Notes under the pieces: generated by a model
Told to the model about the DNA's origin: nothing
Seen by the model: only the letters and a program-made list of their open reading frames with translations
Databases searched by the model: none
Assembly: GCA_035236585.1 (NCBI GenBank)
Contig: CP141126.1
Location: 7,019,001-7,083,000, forward strand
Length of the DNA: 64,000 bases
Direction of reading: 5' to 3'
Origin: Warburgia ugandensis
Taxonomy: Eukaryota; Streptophyta; Magnoliopsida; Canellales; Canellaceae
Translations under genes and position numbers: made by a program
Shown here: positions 1-20,704 of the stretch, piece by piece
Layout: each line of letters starts with the position of its first letter
Position numbering within the stretch: position 1 is the first letter of the stretch

Positions 1-903
1 GGTTGATACCCATAGAGGGTTGCCACTGCAGCATGATGGCCCATATTCTTATTATGTGTGCATGTGTGATGAGCATGGTTATGGATGATATGCCTAGGGT
101 GACGACACTCAAAGGTTTACTACGTGTACCCCTGATCAGGGATGTTAGTGCGATGTGGTGGGACCCATTACCTTAGGGTGCCCTTATTCTTGTTATATGC
201 TCCATTTTATTGATTCATGTCATGTTTTAACTCCTTGAATTTTATGTTTTAGCATATGGAATAAATTGGCATTTATTGAACATGGCATTATGATATCACT
301 ATTTTCATAAATGTTAGATTTTTCATCAGTATTGTTCATTATTTCTTTCATTTATTACATTAATTGTCTATGTACCTACACAAGCGATAGCTTGCTGAGG
401 CATTGCTTTGTTTTGCAATGCCTTAGATCTCGAGCGCGATAACAGGAAAGGCAAGGCTGTTGAGAGGCCGTGAGAGCTGCTGAAGACTATTTTTCTATAG
501 TATTAGACAGTGATGTGAGTCATTAAACAGGATTATCATTTGGATTTTATTATGGACTGCATATTTTATAATTGGATGTGATTTAGATCTTTGGACATAT
601 GTTGGACATTTATATGGGATGTTATGATGGATGGACCTTGGGCCATATTATTATTGTCTTTTGGACGTTTATTTGATTTAAAATAAAGGCGCCTATTTAT
701 TTGACGTTGATTTATACGCGGATCATTTATTTGTGTTTAAATTACATGTACGCCATTTTGAGAAAGGAAAAATTAACACCCGGAGTTTTAAGATATGTTT
801 AGTAAAATGTTAAATAAATCTTTTCTCATGGGATCCCAAATGCTCTTGTTTAAAATACCATTATTATAAATAAAAAAATGTCTTAAAAATCTGGGGTGTT
901 ACA
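1..903 (+). mobile_element. LTR-like fragment (probable Ty3/gypsy), right end at 903
   Basis: The segment is non-coding and AT-rich and ends in GGGGTGTTACA. That is the usual right terminus of Tekay/Del-type chromovirus LTRs, which run from TGTAACACCCC to GGGGTGTTACA. The left end lies outside the window, so neither a target-site duplication nor a partner LTR can be checked. No gag or pol reading frame is present. The family call rests on the terminus and general composition only; a solo LTR or a truncated element fits equally well. Confidence 0.45.
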
Positions 904-1216
904 TAAGATCAAGTGAATGAAGAGAGGACCAGCATGAATGTAAGTAACACTTTACCTTTTGGACATGTATATGTACTTATTTACAGTTGGGCTGTGAGTT
1001 GTGAATGGATAAACCTGGGAATCCATTTATGATTTTCAAAAATTTCAAAATTACTTTGTTGTGAAAGCAAATGACACTCGGGGTTTTCAAAATGAGTTTA
1101 GAATCAAAGATTTTTTGCCGCATTGCATTGTTTTCTAAAAATGTTTTAAAATAGGGATCCTGCCTTAGGCATTAGTTTTGCATTTAAAAATGCATATGAA
1201 AACCCGGGTTGTCACA
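904..1216 (+). mobile_element. LTR-end fragment, copy 1 of a diverged pair
   Basis: This stretch ends in GGGTTGTCACA, another common gypsy-type LTR terminus. It is recognisably related to 2165-2473: both carry a stretch reading like 'ggac(a)tgtatatgt...cagttgg.ctatgagttgtga', followed by an A/T-rich tail and a CACA end. The two copies are clearly diverged, so they are old. No coding sequence is present. Confidence 0.4.
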
Positions 1217-1507
1217 TCTTGGATTTGATCTTTCGTTTTGGTTTGATACTTAACCGTGATTTGATGCATGATTTGTATTTTGTAGTGTTTTTATCTTCTT
1301 ACATGTAATTAAAGTTTGATTCACAATTTTTACTTATGGGTTGCTGATGAGGGCGGCTGATGAGAGCAGCTGATGAGGGTAGGTGCATGTGACACTGGCA
1401 GGCTTCTAGGCGGCAGCTTTTAGGTGCTCACGGTATGGTTGTGGATGAGACTGAGATGAAGTGTGAGATTGTTTGTTTTCATGCATGATTTGATTGAGAT
1501 TTGGTTA

Positions 1508-1645
1508 TTGGCATGAATTTGCCAATAGTGAGCGGATGTGCTCAGATTTATATTTGGCATGGATTTGCCTATGGTGAGTTGATATTCTCAAATGTATGTT
1601 TGGCATGGATTTGCCTGTGGTGAGCTAATATACTCTGAGTTGATA
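1508..1645 (+). repeat. 46-bp tandem repeat, three units
   Basis: Units begin at 1508, 1554 and 1600, exactly 46 bp apart. Each starts TTGGCATG(A/G)ATTTGCC and continues with a 'tggtgagttgatattctca'-like tail. A further related word (TTGGCATGGATTTTGCC) sits alone at 1834. Subterminal arrays of this kind occur in plant gypsy LTRs, which fits the neighbouring LTR-like termini. Confidence 0.7.
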
Positions 1646-2164
1646 TGACATAGATTTGCTTAATATTGAATTAAGAAGTGAGTCAATTGTTTTATCACTG
1701 ATTTATGCATACTGATAGCATGAATCATCCTTTACATGGATGTCCCATGATTTTACATGTACTGATATTGTACATGGATGTGATTGTGTTATACTATTAT
1801 GATACTTGTGATTATGAATTGTTTCAATTTGACTTGGCATGGATTTTGCCTACCTAGTGATCTGGTATATTATTTGATGGATTGACATAAATGTCTATAT
1901 AGCAAGTTGATATAGGATGAAATGTTATGATATGAAATTACTTGAAATTAATTGAGATGTATGTGATATGAGTATTATTGTAAGGTTAAGATCGTATGAC
2001 TATATATTGTTTTTTAGAACGGATTATAAATAGCCTGGATATCCAATTGTCTTTGGCTTTATGTATAATTGCCAAAGTAGATGCTCAAATACCTACCAAG
2101 TATTCCCAAGTTATGAAGAAAGTGATTGAAGGATAAATAGCTAAAGGTAAATAAAACTCTTTAC

Positions 2165-2475
2165 AAGGACAATAATAGCGTGAGACGGCTGACAATGTAA
2201 GTATATGACTTGCTTTTTATTTTCTTGGACAGGTATGTATATATGCATTTATATAGTTGGACTATGAGTTGTGATTGTATAGAAGCCTGTAAAGTATAAA
2301 ATATAAACTTATTGATTTTCCTAACCTCTGAAATGTATTGTTGTAGTGTAGATGACGTTCAAGTTTTGATAAACTTGTGCAAAAGAAAGATTATATTGAA
2401 AAATTTTAAATGTCTTCTGCTGTTTGCATTTGAAAAATAACGAAAGTGTGTTATAGAAACTCAAGTCATCACATA
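2165..2475 (+). mobile_element. LTR-end fragment, copy 2 of a diverged pair
   Basis: Homologous by eye to 904-1216, with the same order of short words, and ending in GTCATCACA. With copy 1 it brackets about 950 bp (1217-2164) that contains the 46-bp repeat. That suggests two LTRs of the same family left after rearrangement, but no primer-binding site or polypurine tract is visible between them. Confidence 0.35.
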
Positions 2476-4980
2476 GGTACTATTTAATAGAAGGACAAAA
2501 GAAGCTACATAACATCCTTGGGTTACATTGTTTACTATTCCTGGAATGAACCGAGAAGAACATAATCTGGAATAAGGCTATCAATGGAAAGGAATAAGAC
2601 AAAAGTAAGAAAATGACAAAACATGGATATGCATGGAATTTAAATTAAAGAGTAAAGGGCATTTCTAGAATTTCATTGACAAAAATTCATCTTCTTCAAC
2701 CTGTAGAGAAGAAAAATGCAGGGAGCTGCTCCTTGTGTTCTTGGAAGCTCTAAAAGTAGTGAGAAATATGATTTAAAGTAAAATCCAAGTTGGGTTTTGA
2801 CTAGAATGAAACAAGCTTGAAGGAGGAGAAGATTTAAGGAAAAATAGTGAGAAATCAAAGCTAAAAACTCAGGAACACGGTGAGAACAAATGAGTGGCAC
2901 GAAGGAAAATGGGCAGAGGTAGATGAATTGGGATGCCGATGAGAAGATATGGGAGAAGAAGAGATAGGAGATGAAGGTGGCTTGGGGTCAATCAGAGGAT
3001 GTCGTGCGGGTGAACAGGTGTGGAGAGAAAGAACTGGTCGACTGGCTGTGAGGAGTGGCTAGTTTGTTGACTCTTAGAACCAGACTGATAGGAAGAAGGA
3101 GCTAGGGTAGAGATGGAACGAGAGAGCTGAGAGAGCAGGGAAAGAGAGACAGAGATGAGAAGTGAAAACGGTAAGTGACCTAGTGCGGTAGGGTGAAGAA
3201 GAGAGGACTAAGAGACGGAGAGGAACAAGTCGTTCTACCTCTCTCTGTAAAGACAGAAAGAAGAGAATCCCCCCATGGATGAAATCCCCTATATAAGAAG
3301 AGCAGCTAATCATGGGCAGCCCATCCCTTGTCTTCCACTATCTCGAGTTTTTCTTTTTCTTTTTCCAATTTTTTTTATTTATAACCTTATAATTTGTGTT
3401 ATGTAGGCATTTTTAAAATTTTAATTATTTTATTTTCATCCTATTTGATTAGTTAGTAGAATAGGTACTAAAAAATTTTCTTAATGGCACTACAACAAAG
3501 TATAATCAACCAATATTGAAACTTTCAAACACCATAGAAAGTGTTGGTGACGAGCTCAATCATAAAATGCACGTAGGATTTCAAATTTTTTTTTTTAGCG
3601 AGCAATTAAAATGCAAATCACCAACACATTTTGCTAAATCTATTCCTCTATCAAAGGGGAAAGTAGTGACTGAAACATGCGGCTAGGAGTATTCCCAGAG
3701 TGGATACCTAGTTATCTATAAACAACTGAGTTAGACATTGTAAAGCAATGACAAACTTGAACCCTCGGTAAAACTAGAACTTAAGCAACGTACATAATAC
3801 CTTCTCCTAATTCTAACTATCTTCATAATTCCTCTACTAGCAATCTCTAAAATCTTTCCTATATATTTATCTTCTTCTAATTTTAATTATCTTCATATTA
3901 TAATCTTATACTATTATTTCTCTTTATTTTCTAATTTATTGTTGTATATGTTATTAAAGAATAGTTTTTCCGAAGAAAGCTCTGTCTATCTATCTATATT
4001 TCGAAATTTGAATCTTTTTTTTTTTTTTTTTCTATTAGTTTTTCCAGTGGCTCTATTTTCTTGATAATCTGATGAGCCAAAGTACACAATCCTCTTCACC
4101 CCAAAACCCAAATAAGCGCTCCAATGTCAATGACCTGGCTCGAAATCTAGGTTTTTTTAGTAAACATTGCAGAGAGCAAGGGTTTCTCCATTTTCTTCTT
4201 CTTTACAAATGGAGAAGCCACCAAATATTATTTTCCTATTATAATTTACAAGCACCAGATAAATTACCACCATATCTTTTCCAAAGAAAAGAAAATAATA
4301 ATCAGACTACTTAGTGTATGCCTTAGAATTTTGGTATAAATTTCGAAATCTTACGTGCTGGCTGAATCCTGGCACCACCTATGCAGGTGTGACATGCGAG
4401 CAGTGGAGCCATCTTGCATTGGGAAGAATCCAGCAGTACCTTCCCGAGTAGCAAGAATCACATTCCTACAGTCCACATCTATCTGCATAGGCTTGGCCAC
4501 AAAATTCCCATGCCTCAGATGATCCAACCCTTGGCTACTCAAATCTTTTGTGCACTTTTTGAGAATTTGACTATTCATTTTAGTCCTCAAACAATAACGG
4601 CTGAGATCATTCAGTTAGTAGACCGAACTGCCTCACGACGTTAACTCAGCTCACGTATTCGTTCAATGGGTGAACAGCCCAACCGATCCAAGCTCAAGAG
4701 AGGAGTTGTTTGGATGAGCTCCAACTGGACTCCCTTGCCGTTGGTCAGTGGTTCAACGACCAACACAAGGATCATCTTAACGTGGTTTCAGCTTCTCGCA
4801 TTCCTCCTTTCCGGTTGGTTATATTGAGAACATTCAAAAGTCGTCATTATATTTCTCTTGATTTATGACGGTGAGAAATGTGGGGCAGATTTACCGGCAA
4901 ATTTACATGGGACCTACCACTATTCATTCTAAGAAGGTGCCGACTTAACTTCTAATGCCAAGATTTAAAGGTTGGCACTC
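2476..4980. other. Intergenic, no gene recognised
   Basis: The short open frames here (for example around 2673-3313 on the minus strand and 4351-4644 on both strands) have no recognisable domain, no supporting splice partner and low-complexity composition. The section at 4330-4480 has the look of a TIR-element end, but I could not find its partner arm. Poly-T runs lie at 3587 and 4015. Confidence 0.5.
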
Positions 4981-5158
4981 AGGAGTCTTAGTGCAAAAGT
5001 AAAGTCATCGTTGTGTGACTTTGAGGTTAGTGATCTGAAGTGTAAAAACAGCTTCTTACAAAAATGCAAGACAAGGCTGAGTACTATAAATTCTTGTGGT
5101 CCACTTCTTCTCCGGTAGACCGACACGAAAATTTAGTGCACCAGGCTGTCCTTTTTTT
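4981..5158 (+). mobile_element. Au-type SINE, diverged
   Basis: A tRNA-derived short element. The 5' head carries the pol III A-box and B-box region, here degenerate (gaggttagtgatctgaagtg). The body has the AAAATGCAAGACAAGGCTG block and the tail reads TAGTGCACCAGGCTGTCC followed by T7. The T-run terminator after '(G/C)CTG(C/T)CC' is the 3' hallmark of Au SINEs. This is one of the more decayed copies in the window. Confidence 0.8.
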
Positions 5159-5885
5159 ATATATTTAAAGTTTGCACTTCAATTTTGAAACTAAAGACTA
5201 AACTCTTGCCAGTATGGAGTGCAACAGCACACAATAATTGTGAAGGGCCTCCACTTTTCTATGATTGGCCTCTCACATTATGGATCTAATCCGTTCATAT
5301 GACACTAATGACTTTGCATATCTCATGGATCAAAATTTATTCTAAAAATTGTGTTGGATCTAATAAGTATTGTGTTTTAGTTCTTTGCACGCAAATCGTT
5401 GCTTCTAAAGAACTTCTGACCGTTCGTATCCAGGAAGATGAAGTACAAGTTCTTTGGAGGTTACTGGATTTATTTTGAAATAAATTTTGAGGCATGAGAT
5501 GTCTAAAGTTATTTGTATCAGATGAATGGATGGGATTAATGGTACATGGGGACCATCATGAAAAGTGTAGGAGCTTTACCATCGTTGAGGTGCTGTCGCG
5601 CTTTATATCAACATTTGAATGGAAGAACTAAACTTCTTTATCTCACATGAAAAAAAAAAGAAAAAAAAAAGACGATCACAAAAAACACCGGGGAAAATAA
5701 AACCAGGAGAAATGGGAGGGACTGTGTTTTCGTTTGAGAGAGAGCGGAAAGGAGTGAAAACAAAACGGAAGAGAACAAGTTAAACAACGCGCAAAGGGAA
5801 AGGAAACGGCAAAAATTCATCCAAGCAGAGACATCTTCTGAAACTCCAACCTCAAACATTCTCGGTATTTCCGCCCTTCTACTTC

Positions 5886-5892
5886 TATAAAA
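5886..5892 (+). promoter_or_regulatory. TATA box of the LACS9-like gene
   Basis: TATAAAA lies about 30 bp upstream of a pyrimidine-rich stretch (5911-5925) where transcription probably starts. From there a leader of about 155 nt runs to a 5'-UTR splice donor at 6074/6075. The start site itself is inferred. Confidence 0.55.
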
Positions 5893-5916
5893 TCAACACC
5901 ACACGCGTCCTTCATT

Positions 5917-7678
5917 TCTCTCAGCCGCATGTTCTCTTCTTCTTCCTCACCTCACAATACCAACAACTCTGCTTAAAAACCCTAATTTATCCGCTCCCGT
6001 TTCTAGATCCCTTTCCATATTTTCCTAATGCAGATCGCATGAACTTGATTTGAAGTTTTCGGATTCATTCCCAGGTATTTCTTCTACTTTCTCCAATGGT
6101 TTCGACGGATCTCGAACATTTTCTAGCTGTGATCTTGCTGGAGTTGGTCGAGTTCTTGTTTTTCTCTGAATTTTCCGATGCAAGCTTGTTGGACTTATGC
6201 TTTTCTGTAACGGATGGATGGATGCATGCATACATCTATGTGCTGATCGGCATGTCTTCGTGCGTTTATATATTGCATGTATGGCAATTATGTGACTGCA
6301 TTACTTCTGGACATCTTAACTTTCATGTGCTTCTAGAAGTACTTGTAATTTCCGAAGAATTCCCATACTGGAGTGGTGTTCTTTATTCACACTGCGATCC
6401 TGGACTATCATTGAAGTAAATGACTTTTAGTCAGACAACTGTCACTATCTTCGTCACAGTATTTTACTATGAGTTGGGAACTAAGTATGAATGTCACTCT
6501 GTAGGACAGAACTGTTGGAATTTGCTTGAGAGAGTGGTTATCTGTTCGACATGTCCACTTGTTTGAGCATCAAGAGGTTCTGTGCTACTGATATGCTCAA
6601 AGTGAATGCTGTATCTTTGCTCGACATTTAATGTTTAAGTTTAGATCAAGGTTTCCATGAGCTTCTTTGGAGTTACTGCTTTAAATTATCGGGTATTCTA
6701 GACGTCTATTTGATACTTGAGCTTCTTGTGCAGATTTGTACTTAAAGATGATCCTGTCAGTTAGATTAATTGTAAGCTTTGTCACTTTGTAATCTAATAA
6801 TCTTCAATGGATAAAGACCTACATCGACTGTATCCAAACTAGATCTGTTCTATTGATTAGCTTTGTAATGATTATACTTGGAAAACTTGGACTTAATTGT
6901 AATTGAGGTTTGATGCTGTTTATATCTTCTTCTTCTTCTTTTTTCTGTGATCTCTTTTTCCTTGGGAAGGCTTTGCTGTGCATTAGTGACCCTACTGAAT
7001 TAATTTTCACATATATTGATAAGACCAAAAAAGTAGTGGCATCCTGTAAATTTGGTTCTGAAAAGCTTGAAAGAGAAGACATGCTCTACTACCTAGTCAT
7101 TATTGGTTACTGTTGTTTGTCTGTCTCTGTCTCTGTCTCTCTCTTTCTCTCTCATACACACATGCGCACATGCGCGCTCACACACACACACACACACACA
7201 CGCAAAAACACATGTCTATACATGCATGCACAAATGCATCTTTTCACTCTGAAAGTTGACCATGAAGTTTGTTGGATTACTTTGAGCTGCTTGGACTGTG
7301 ATATTTCACATTTTTGTCCCAGGAGGGTGATCTTAAAGTAGTACATAGCATTTTTTTGATACTGGGAAATATCTAATGTGGTCATAAATTGGCAATCTAT
7401 GCTCTATTCCAATTCCGTCATCAACGATGGTTGAATTTTGATAAAAAGATATGAATGATGCATTTGGAAAATCACATAATTGGGATGCTTGGCTGTGATG
7501 CATCAAACTTACTTTCATTTGATTGGTTTATGTAGCAAAGTTATTGATTTCCTCAAGACTTCTTTGTGTTATATATATTATTGGCAGATTTTCAGAAAGA
7601 TGACAGAATCTCATCCCTGTTTCAAAAATTTGGTCTGAAAGATTCTGCTGGATTGTAGGATCAGTGTCTTCTTGAAAG
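5917..7678 (+). other. 5' leader of the LACS9-like gene: UTR exon, 1.5-kb intron, UTR exon, with uORFs
   Basis: Non-coding exon 1 ends at 6074 (CCCAG|GTATTT). The intron runs 6075-7587 and ends TTGGCAG, and the second exon begins at 7588, 91 nt before the start codon. The spliced leader has several upstream ATGs: 5929-5976 (15 codons plus stop), 6028-6042 (4 codons plus stop), an overlapping one at 6039-6053, and 7600-7638 (12 codons plus stop). All stop before the main ATG. The intron contains a (TC)n/(CA)n microsatellite at about 7122-7202. The 5' boundary is inferred from the TATA box. Confidence 0.6.
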
Positions 7679-17239
<9,561 letters not shown>

Positions 17240-17500
17240 CAACCAGGTCATTGTCCTCATTTATCTCCATGAATTTTGTAGCTTAGTAATATGCTTCTTG
17301 ATTAGATTATTTTTCTTTCCCATTTTGTATCTTTAGATTCATTAAATGGTATTTTGGATCAGATTTATGGAGTTCCGAGTGCCACCATATAACGTCGTAT
17401 CCTTTTGTGGGTAATTTCCTAGCCAATATGATGTTTTGAGAATGTTTTGTAAAATGATATAGCGAAGAAACGAAATGGAAGTAAAATGTTCAACAGATTG
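17240..17500 (+). other. Probable 3' UTR of the LACS9-like gene
   Basis: Sequence directly after the stop codon at 17237-17239. AT-rich, with AATAA-like words but no single clear polyadenylation signal. The 3' end is not determined. Confidence 0.4.
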
Positions 17501-17713
17501 TTTTTCTGTCCCTCATTCTGTTCGGTTCTCTCCAGAATAGAATCCTTCTGGTGGGATGCTTGTTCGATGGTAACAACGACATAGGATCATATATTTCATT
17601 TAGAAAAACAAAGAGCTAGTTCATGGGCCATGATGAACTTAGGTGGCTCTAGAATGCTGTCTTGAAATTCATTCCCCTGCATAACCATGACAGACCCTGT
17701 ACCTCGTTCTGGG

Positions 17714-17820
17714 TTCATCATCATCGTCGTTAAGACCTTATCCTGATTAGGTGTAGGTCACGTGAATCTTGTTCCTCCGTTCCCCTCTAATAAGTGCTAT
17801 CTTGTCCCTGGTTAATCCTT
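17714..17820 (-). mobile_element. RTE-type LINE 3'-end scrap
   Basis: On the minus strand this reads as the LINE 3' end: an AGGAACAAGATTCACGTGACC-like block, then CTAATCAGGATAAGG, then a GATGATGATGA tail (plus strand TCATCATCATCGTCG near 17716). The same words end the LINE copies at about 10200, 33431, 52460 and 59590. Only about 100 bp is kept, as expected for heavy 5' truncation. Confidence 0.7.
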
Positions 17821-19298
17821 TTTGTGTGTGTGTATAAATCATATTAAATTAAGCATGAAAACATTTTCTAGGGCCACTCACGGATTGCCATCCGCACAAG
17901 ATCGTTGGTAGCACTCTTAACTTTATCAAAGAAGAGAGACCATGTTCGGTGCACTTCCAGAGTTCATTTCTGTGACATTTACACTTTTAAGGAGAATCAG
18001 GACTTTATAGTGGGGTACTGAAGATGTTTCGACAGAATACTACTTCCAGATCCAGACGTCACTCTGCATTCTTCATCAACTACTACTCGTAAAGACTCTG
18101 GAACACAAGTACAATACTTTCTTTGGCTATATTTTATGCTTCTCTCATCGCTCGAGCTGCTCTCTGTTTCTCCTAACTCGGTCCCATCAGTGATCTAACG
18201 TTTAGAACAGTTCAAAATTTTAAGTTCTTTGTGAATTCATTTATAAAAATGAAATTCCATTGACAGATTAGATGAATCTCCTATACAATTAATTGATGGA
18301 AGGATCTAGTAGGGCCGGTAGTACAACAAGGGAACGACCTTTTGAAATGGGCCCACCATAGTGATTGATCTGCGCTGTGCAACAGTTAGAACCTCTGCTA
18401 ATTTTCTGACAGCAATAATCGAGCTGATCGGACAATGGAAACATCCAAATCAAAGTGTTCTTTGTCCTTGAATATAAATGAGCCAAAGACCAAGCAAAAC
18501 CCAATGGAGTTGCCCAATGGGGCTCTATCAGATGGATGGTTTGGATGATTCGTATGTAGATCTCATTATGTTATGAGGTGATAGCTCCTGTCTGAACCAT
18601 TCTTCATAATTAGGATGTGTTAGGGAACAGCCAGAAGAATGAAAACTTGGCTACAGGGTCCGAAATCTTTAGCCGCCTGCTTATCAGCTGGCAATATAAC
18701 AATCAAAGCAAGCTAGCTGATTCTGTGGTTCTCTCTCTCTCTAAGATAACAAATATCCAAGCAATGCAGATTATTTCGAGACGTTGAAATTAGCCCGAGA
18801 GCTAGAAATTTTCTTGTCTTTATAAGCATGGCTGTCAAAATTTCTTAGTTACTTGTCTCGATGTTAAAGGGGCTTATGCCTACGTGTTCCTCTAAACTTT
18901 CAGTGCACGCATTGCTTTGTGAATCAAGGAAGCTACAAACATGGCCTTGTCATATAGATCGTTTCGATCATTGAAAAAGTAAACCATTGATATCTGCACA
19001 CTACTTCTTAATAGGTGCACTCCCATCCCACTCTTTTGGCAGGCTATAAACCTAACTGGGCCTACCTTCCCGAAGATCTGAACAACTCAAGAGTCTTGTT
19101 TGCTTCCTAGATGAACTATGTAAAAAAATGATCTCATTTACCGGATAATTAATTTTAATATATTCTTCTTTCAAGTTTAATATCGGGCAGTGAAACTGCT
19201 TACCGTCCATTTTGAAGCTCAAGGAAGAGGTGGCTTAGGATTACCAAATAGATGAGAATGAGATATTAGGGGGGCATCTCTCAAATCTAGGACGAGGA
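17821..19298. other. Intergenic, no gene recognised
   Basis: No coding region or confident repeat. The words GGGCCCACC..GTGATTGATCTG near 18350 resemble the ends of plant Mutator-type MITEs, but no partner arm was found. Confidence 0.4.
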
Positions 19299-19478
19299 AG
19301 GAGAGCCTTGGTGCAATTGTTAGTCTTTGCCGTGTGATCTGGAGGTCACAGGTTGCGGGTGTGGAAACAGTCTCTTTCAAAAATATAAGATAAGGCTGTC
19401 TCCTATAGACCCTTTGTAGTCCGCCCTTTCCCCATATCTTGCATATGTGAGACCTTTGTACACCGAGCTGTCCTTTTT
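19299..19478 (+). mobile_element. Au-type SINE
   Basis: Full-length structure: head GAGAGCCTTGGTGCAATTGT, a B-box region at GGTCACAGGTTGCGGGTG, a body with ATAAGATAAGGCTG and a TGTAGTCCGCCCTTTCCCC block, and a 3' end CACCGAGCTGTCC followed by a T-run. Confidence 0.88.
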
Positions 19479-20525
19479 ATCTCAATCTATGACGAGAACA
19501 TGAATGTGAATGGTTAGGATCTTCTAACACAATGGCACGTTAGAATTTATAGCTTGCTAAAGAGTGGCATGGAGTACCACTATAAAAAAGTAGAGTGCAG
19601 ATATCAGGTGCCATTACCAAATGTACTGGTTCATCTTCGGCTTAGACAAGAAAACAAAGACAGGAAATAGGAAGAGCTACCAAAGGAAAAGATCAGAGGT
19701 AAGACATTAAGAGCCTGGGGAATTTTCACAGACGTCGCAGTGAGGTACTGGAGATGGTTAAGATACTCGTACCTGTACTTGTCTGCTTGCCATTTCTTAC
19801 ATATGTAGATCTACAAATTACCAATGTTTCATGTTAAATTTTGTGAAAGCGAAATTATATACCATAATCCCCATTGTCTATACGGGTAAATCAGCACATC
19901 CACGCCCATCTGCACACAGCTAAAGTATATGCAAGGTTTAGATTTTGATTATGGGTCATTACTTAAATAGGCCATACTTGCACCAAAAATCTTATGGTTC
20001 CCAGGTATAGATTTACAAGAAAATTAATAGAAAAGGGGCTACCGGTAATAGACACCCAATGCATTTGAGATTTTCCCTCTTTTGATTATATTTAAGGCTA
20101 CTCTTCATGAGAAATACCAAAGAAGCATATAATGTTATATCCTCTTATTCATCCTTCAAAAGTTGAAGAAAAATAGAAATTTACTCCACAAACAGGCACA
20201 GGCTTATGCCACTCAAACAGTGCAATTGAGACCATTCATCCAACGTAAAATGAAAAACTTGAGTGGGTTCAGAGCTTTTGACGTCGCCTACACCATTTTG
20301 AGGCTTTTGCCTGGCAGTCATCGCCTCACCAGTTTGGCTGGCGTCCCATGTTACTTTAGCTGTCGGTATGTTGAACGTGAATGCAGCATTGGAATCCTTC
20401 TATTTTGATAAATGCATCCACAACATGGTGCCCTCAGCCTTGTTTGTTGATGAACAGTTGCTTGTTTCTAAGTTCTAACCAGTCAAACGTTGTCAGACGG
20501 GGTTGAATACATAGATACAATGCTT
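19479..20525. other. Intergenic, no gene recognised
   Basis: The short open frame at 20163-20408 has no recognisable domain and no family resemblance. No confident repeat was seen. Confidence 0.4.
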
Positions 20526-20704
20526 AAAGGGGAGCCTGGTGCATTAAGCTCCGGCCTACCTACGCTGGGTCCGGGGAAGGGTGGACCATAATGAGTCAAT
20601 AATACGCAGCTTTATTTAGCGTATCAAGTGGCTATTCCCATGCCTCAAACCTATGACCTCAAAATCACAAGATGACAACTTTACTGTTGCACCAAAGCTC
20701 CCTT
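20526..20704 (-). mobile_element. Au-type SINE
   Basis: Minus-strand copy. On the plus strand it begins AAAGGGGAGCCTGGTGCATT (reverse of the 3' end), passes the ACGCAGC block and ends TTGCACCAAAGCTCCCT (reverse of the head). The B-box region is read at CAAACCTATGACCTC reversed. Confidence 0.88.

Noticed and set aside
4351-4644. Overlapping frames on both strands with a protein-like look
   Set aside because: No family recognised. The DNA words near 4360-4440 resemble a transposon end, and neither frame has splice or start support.
6096-7341. Open frames of 107 and 143 codons upstream of the LACS9 start
   Set aside because: They lie inside the predicted 5'-UTR intron; the second is mostly (TC)n/(CA)n microsatellite.
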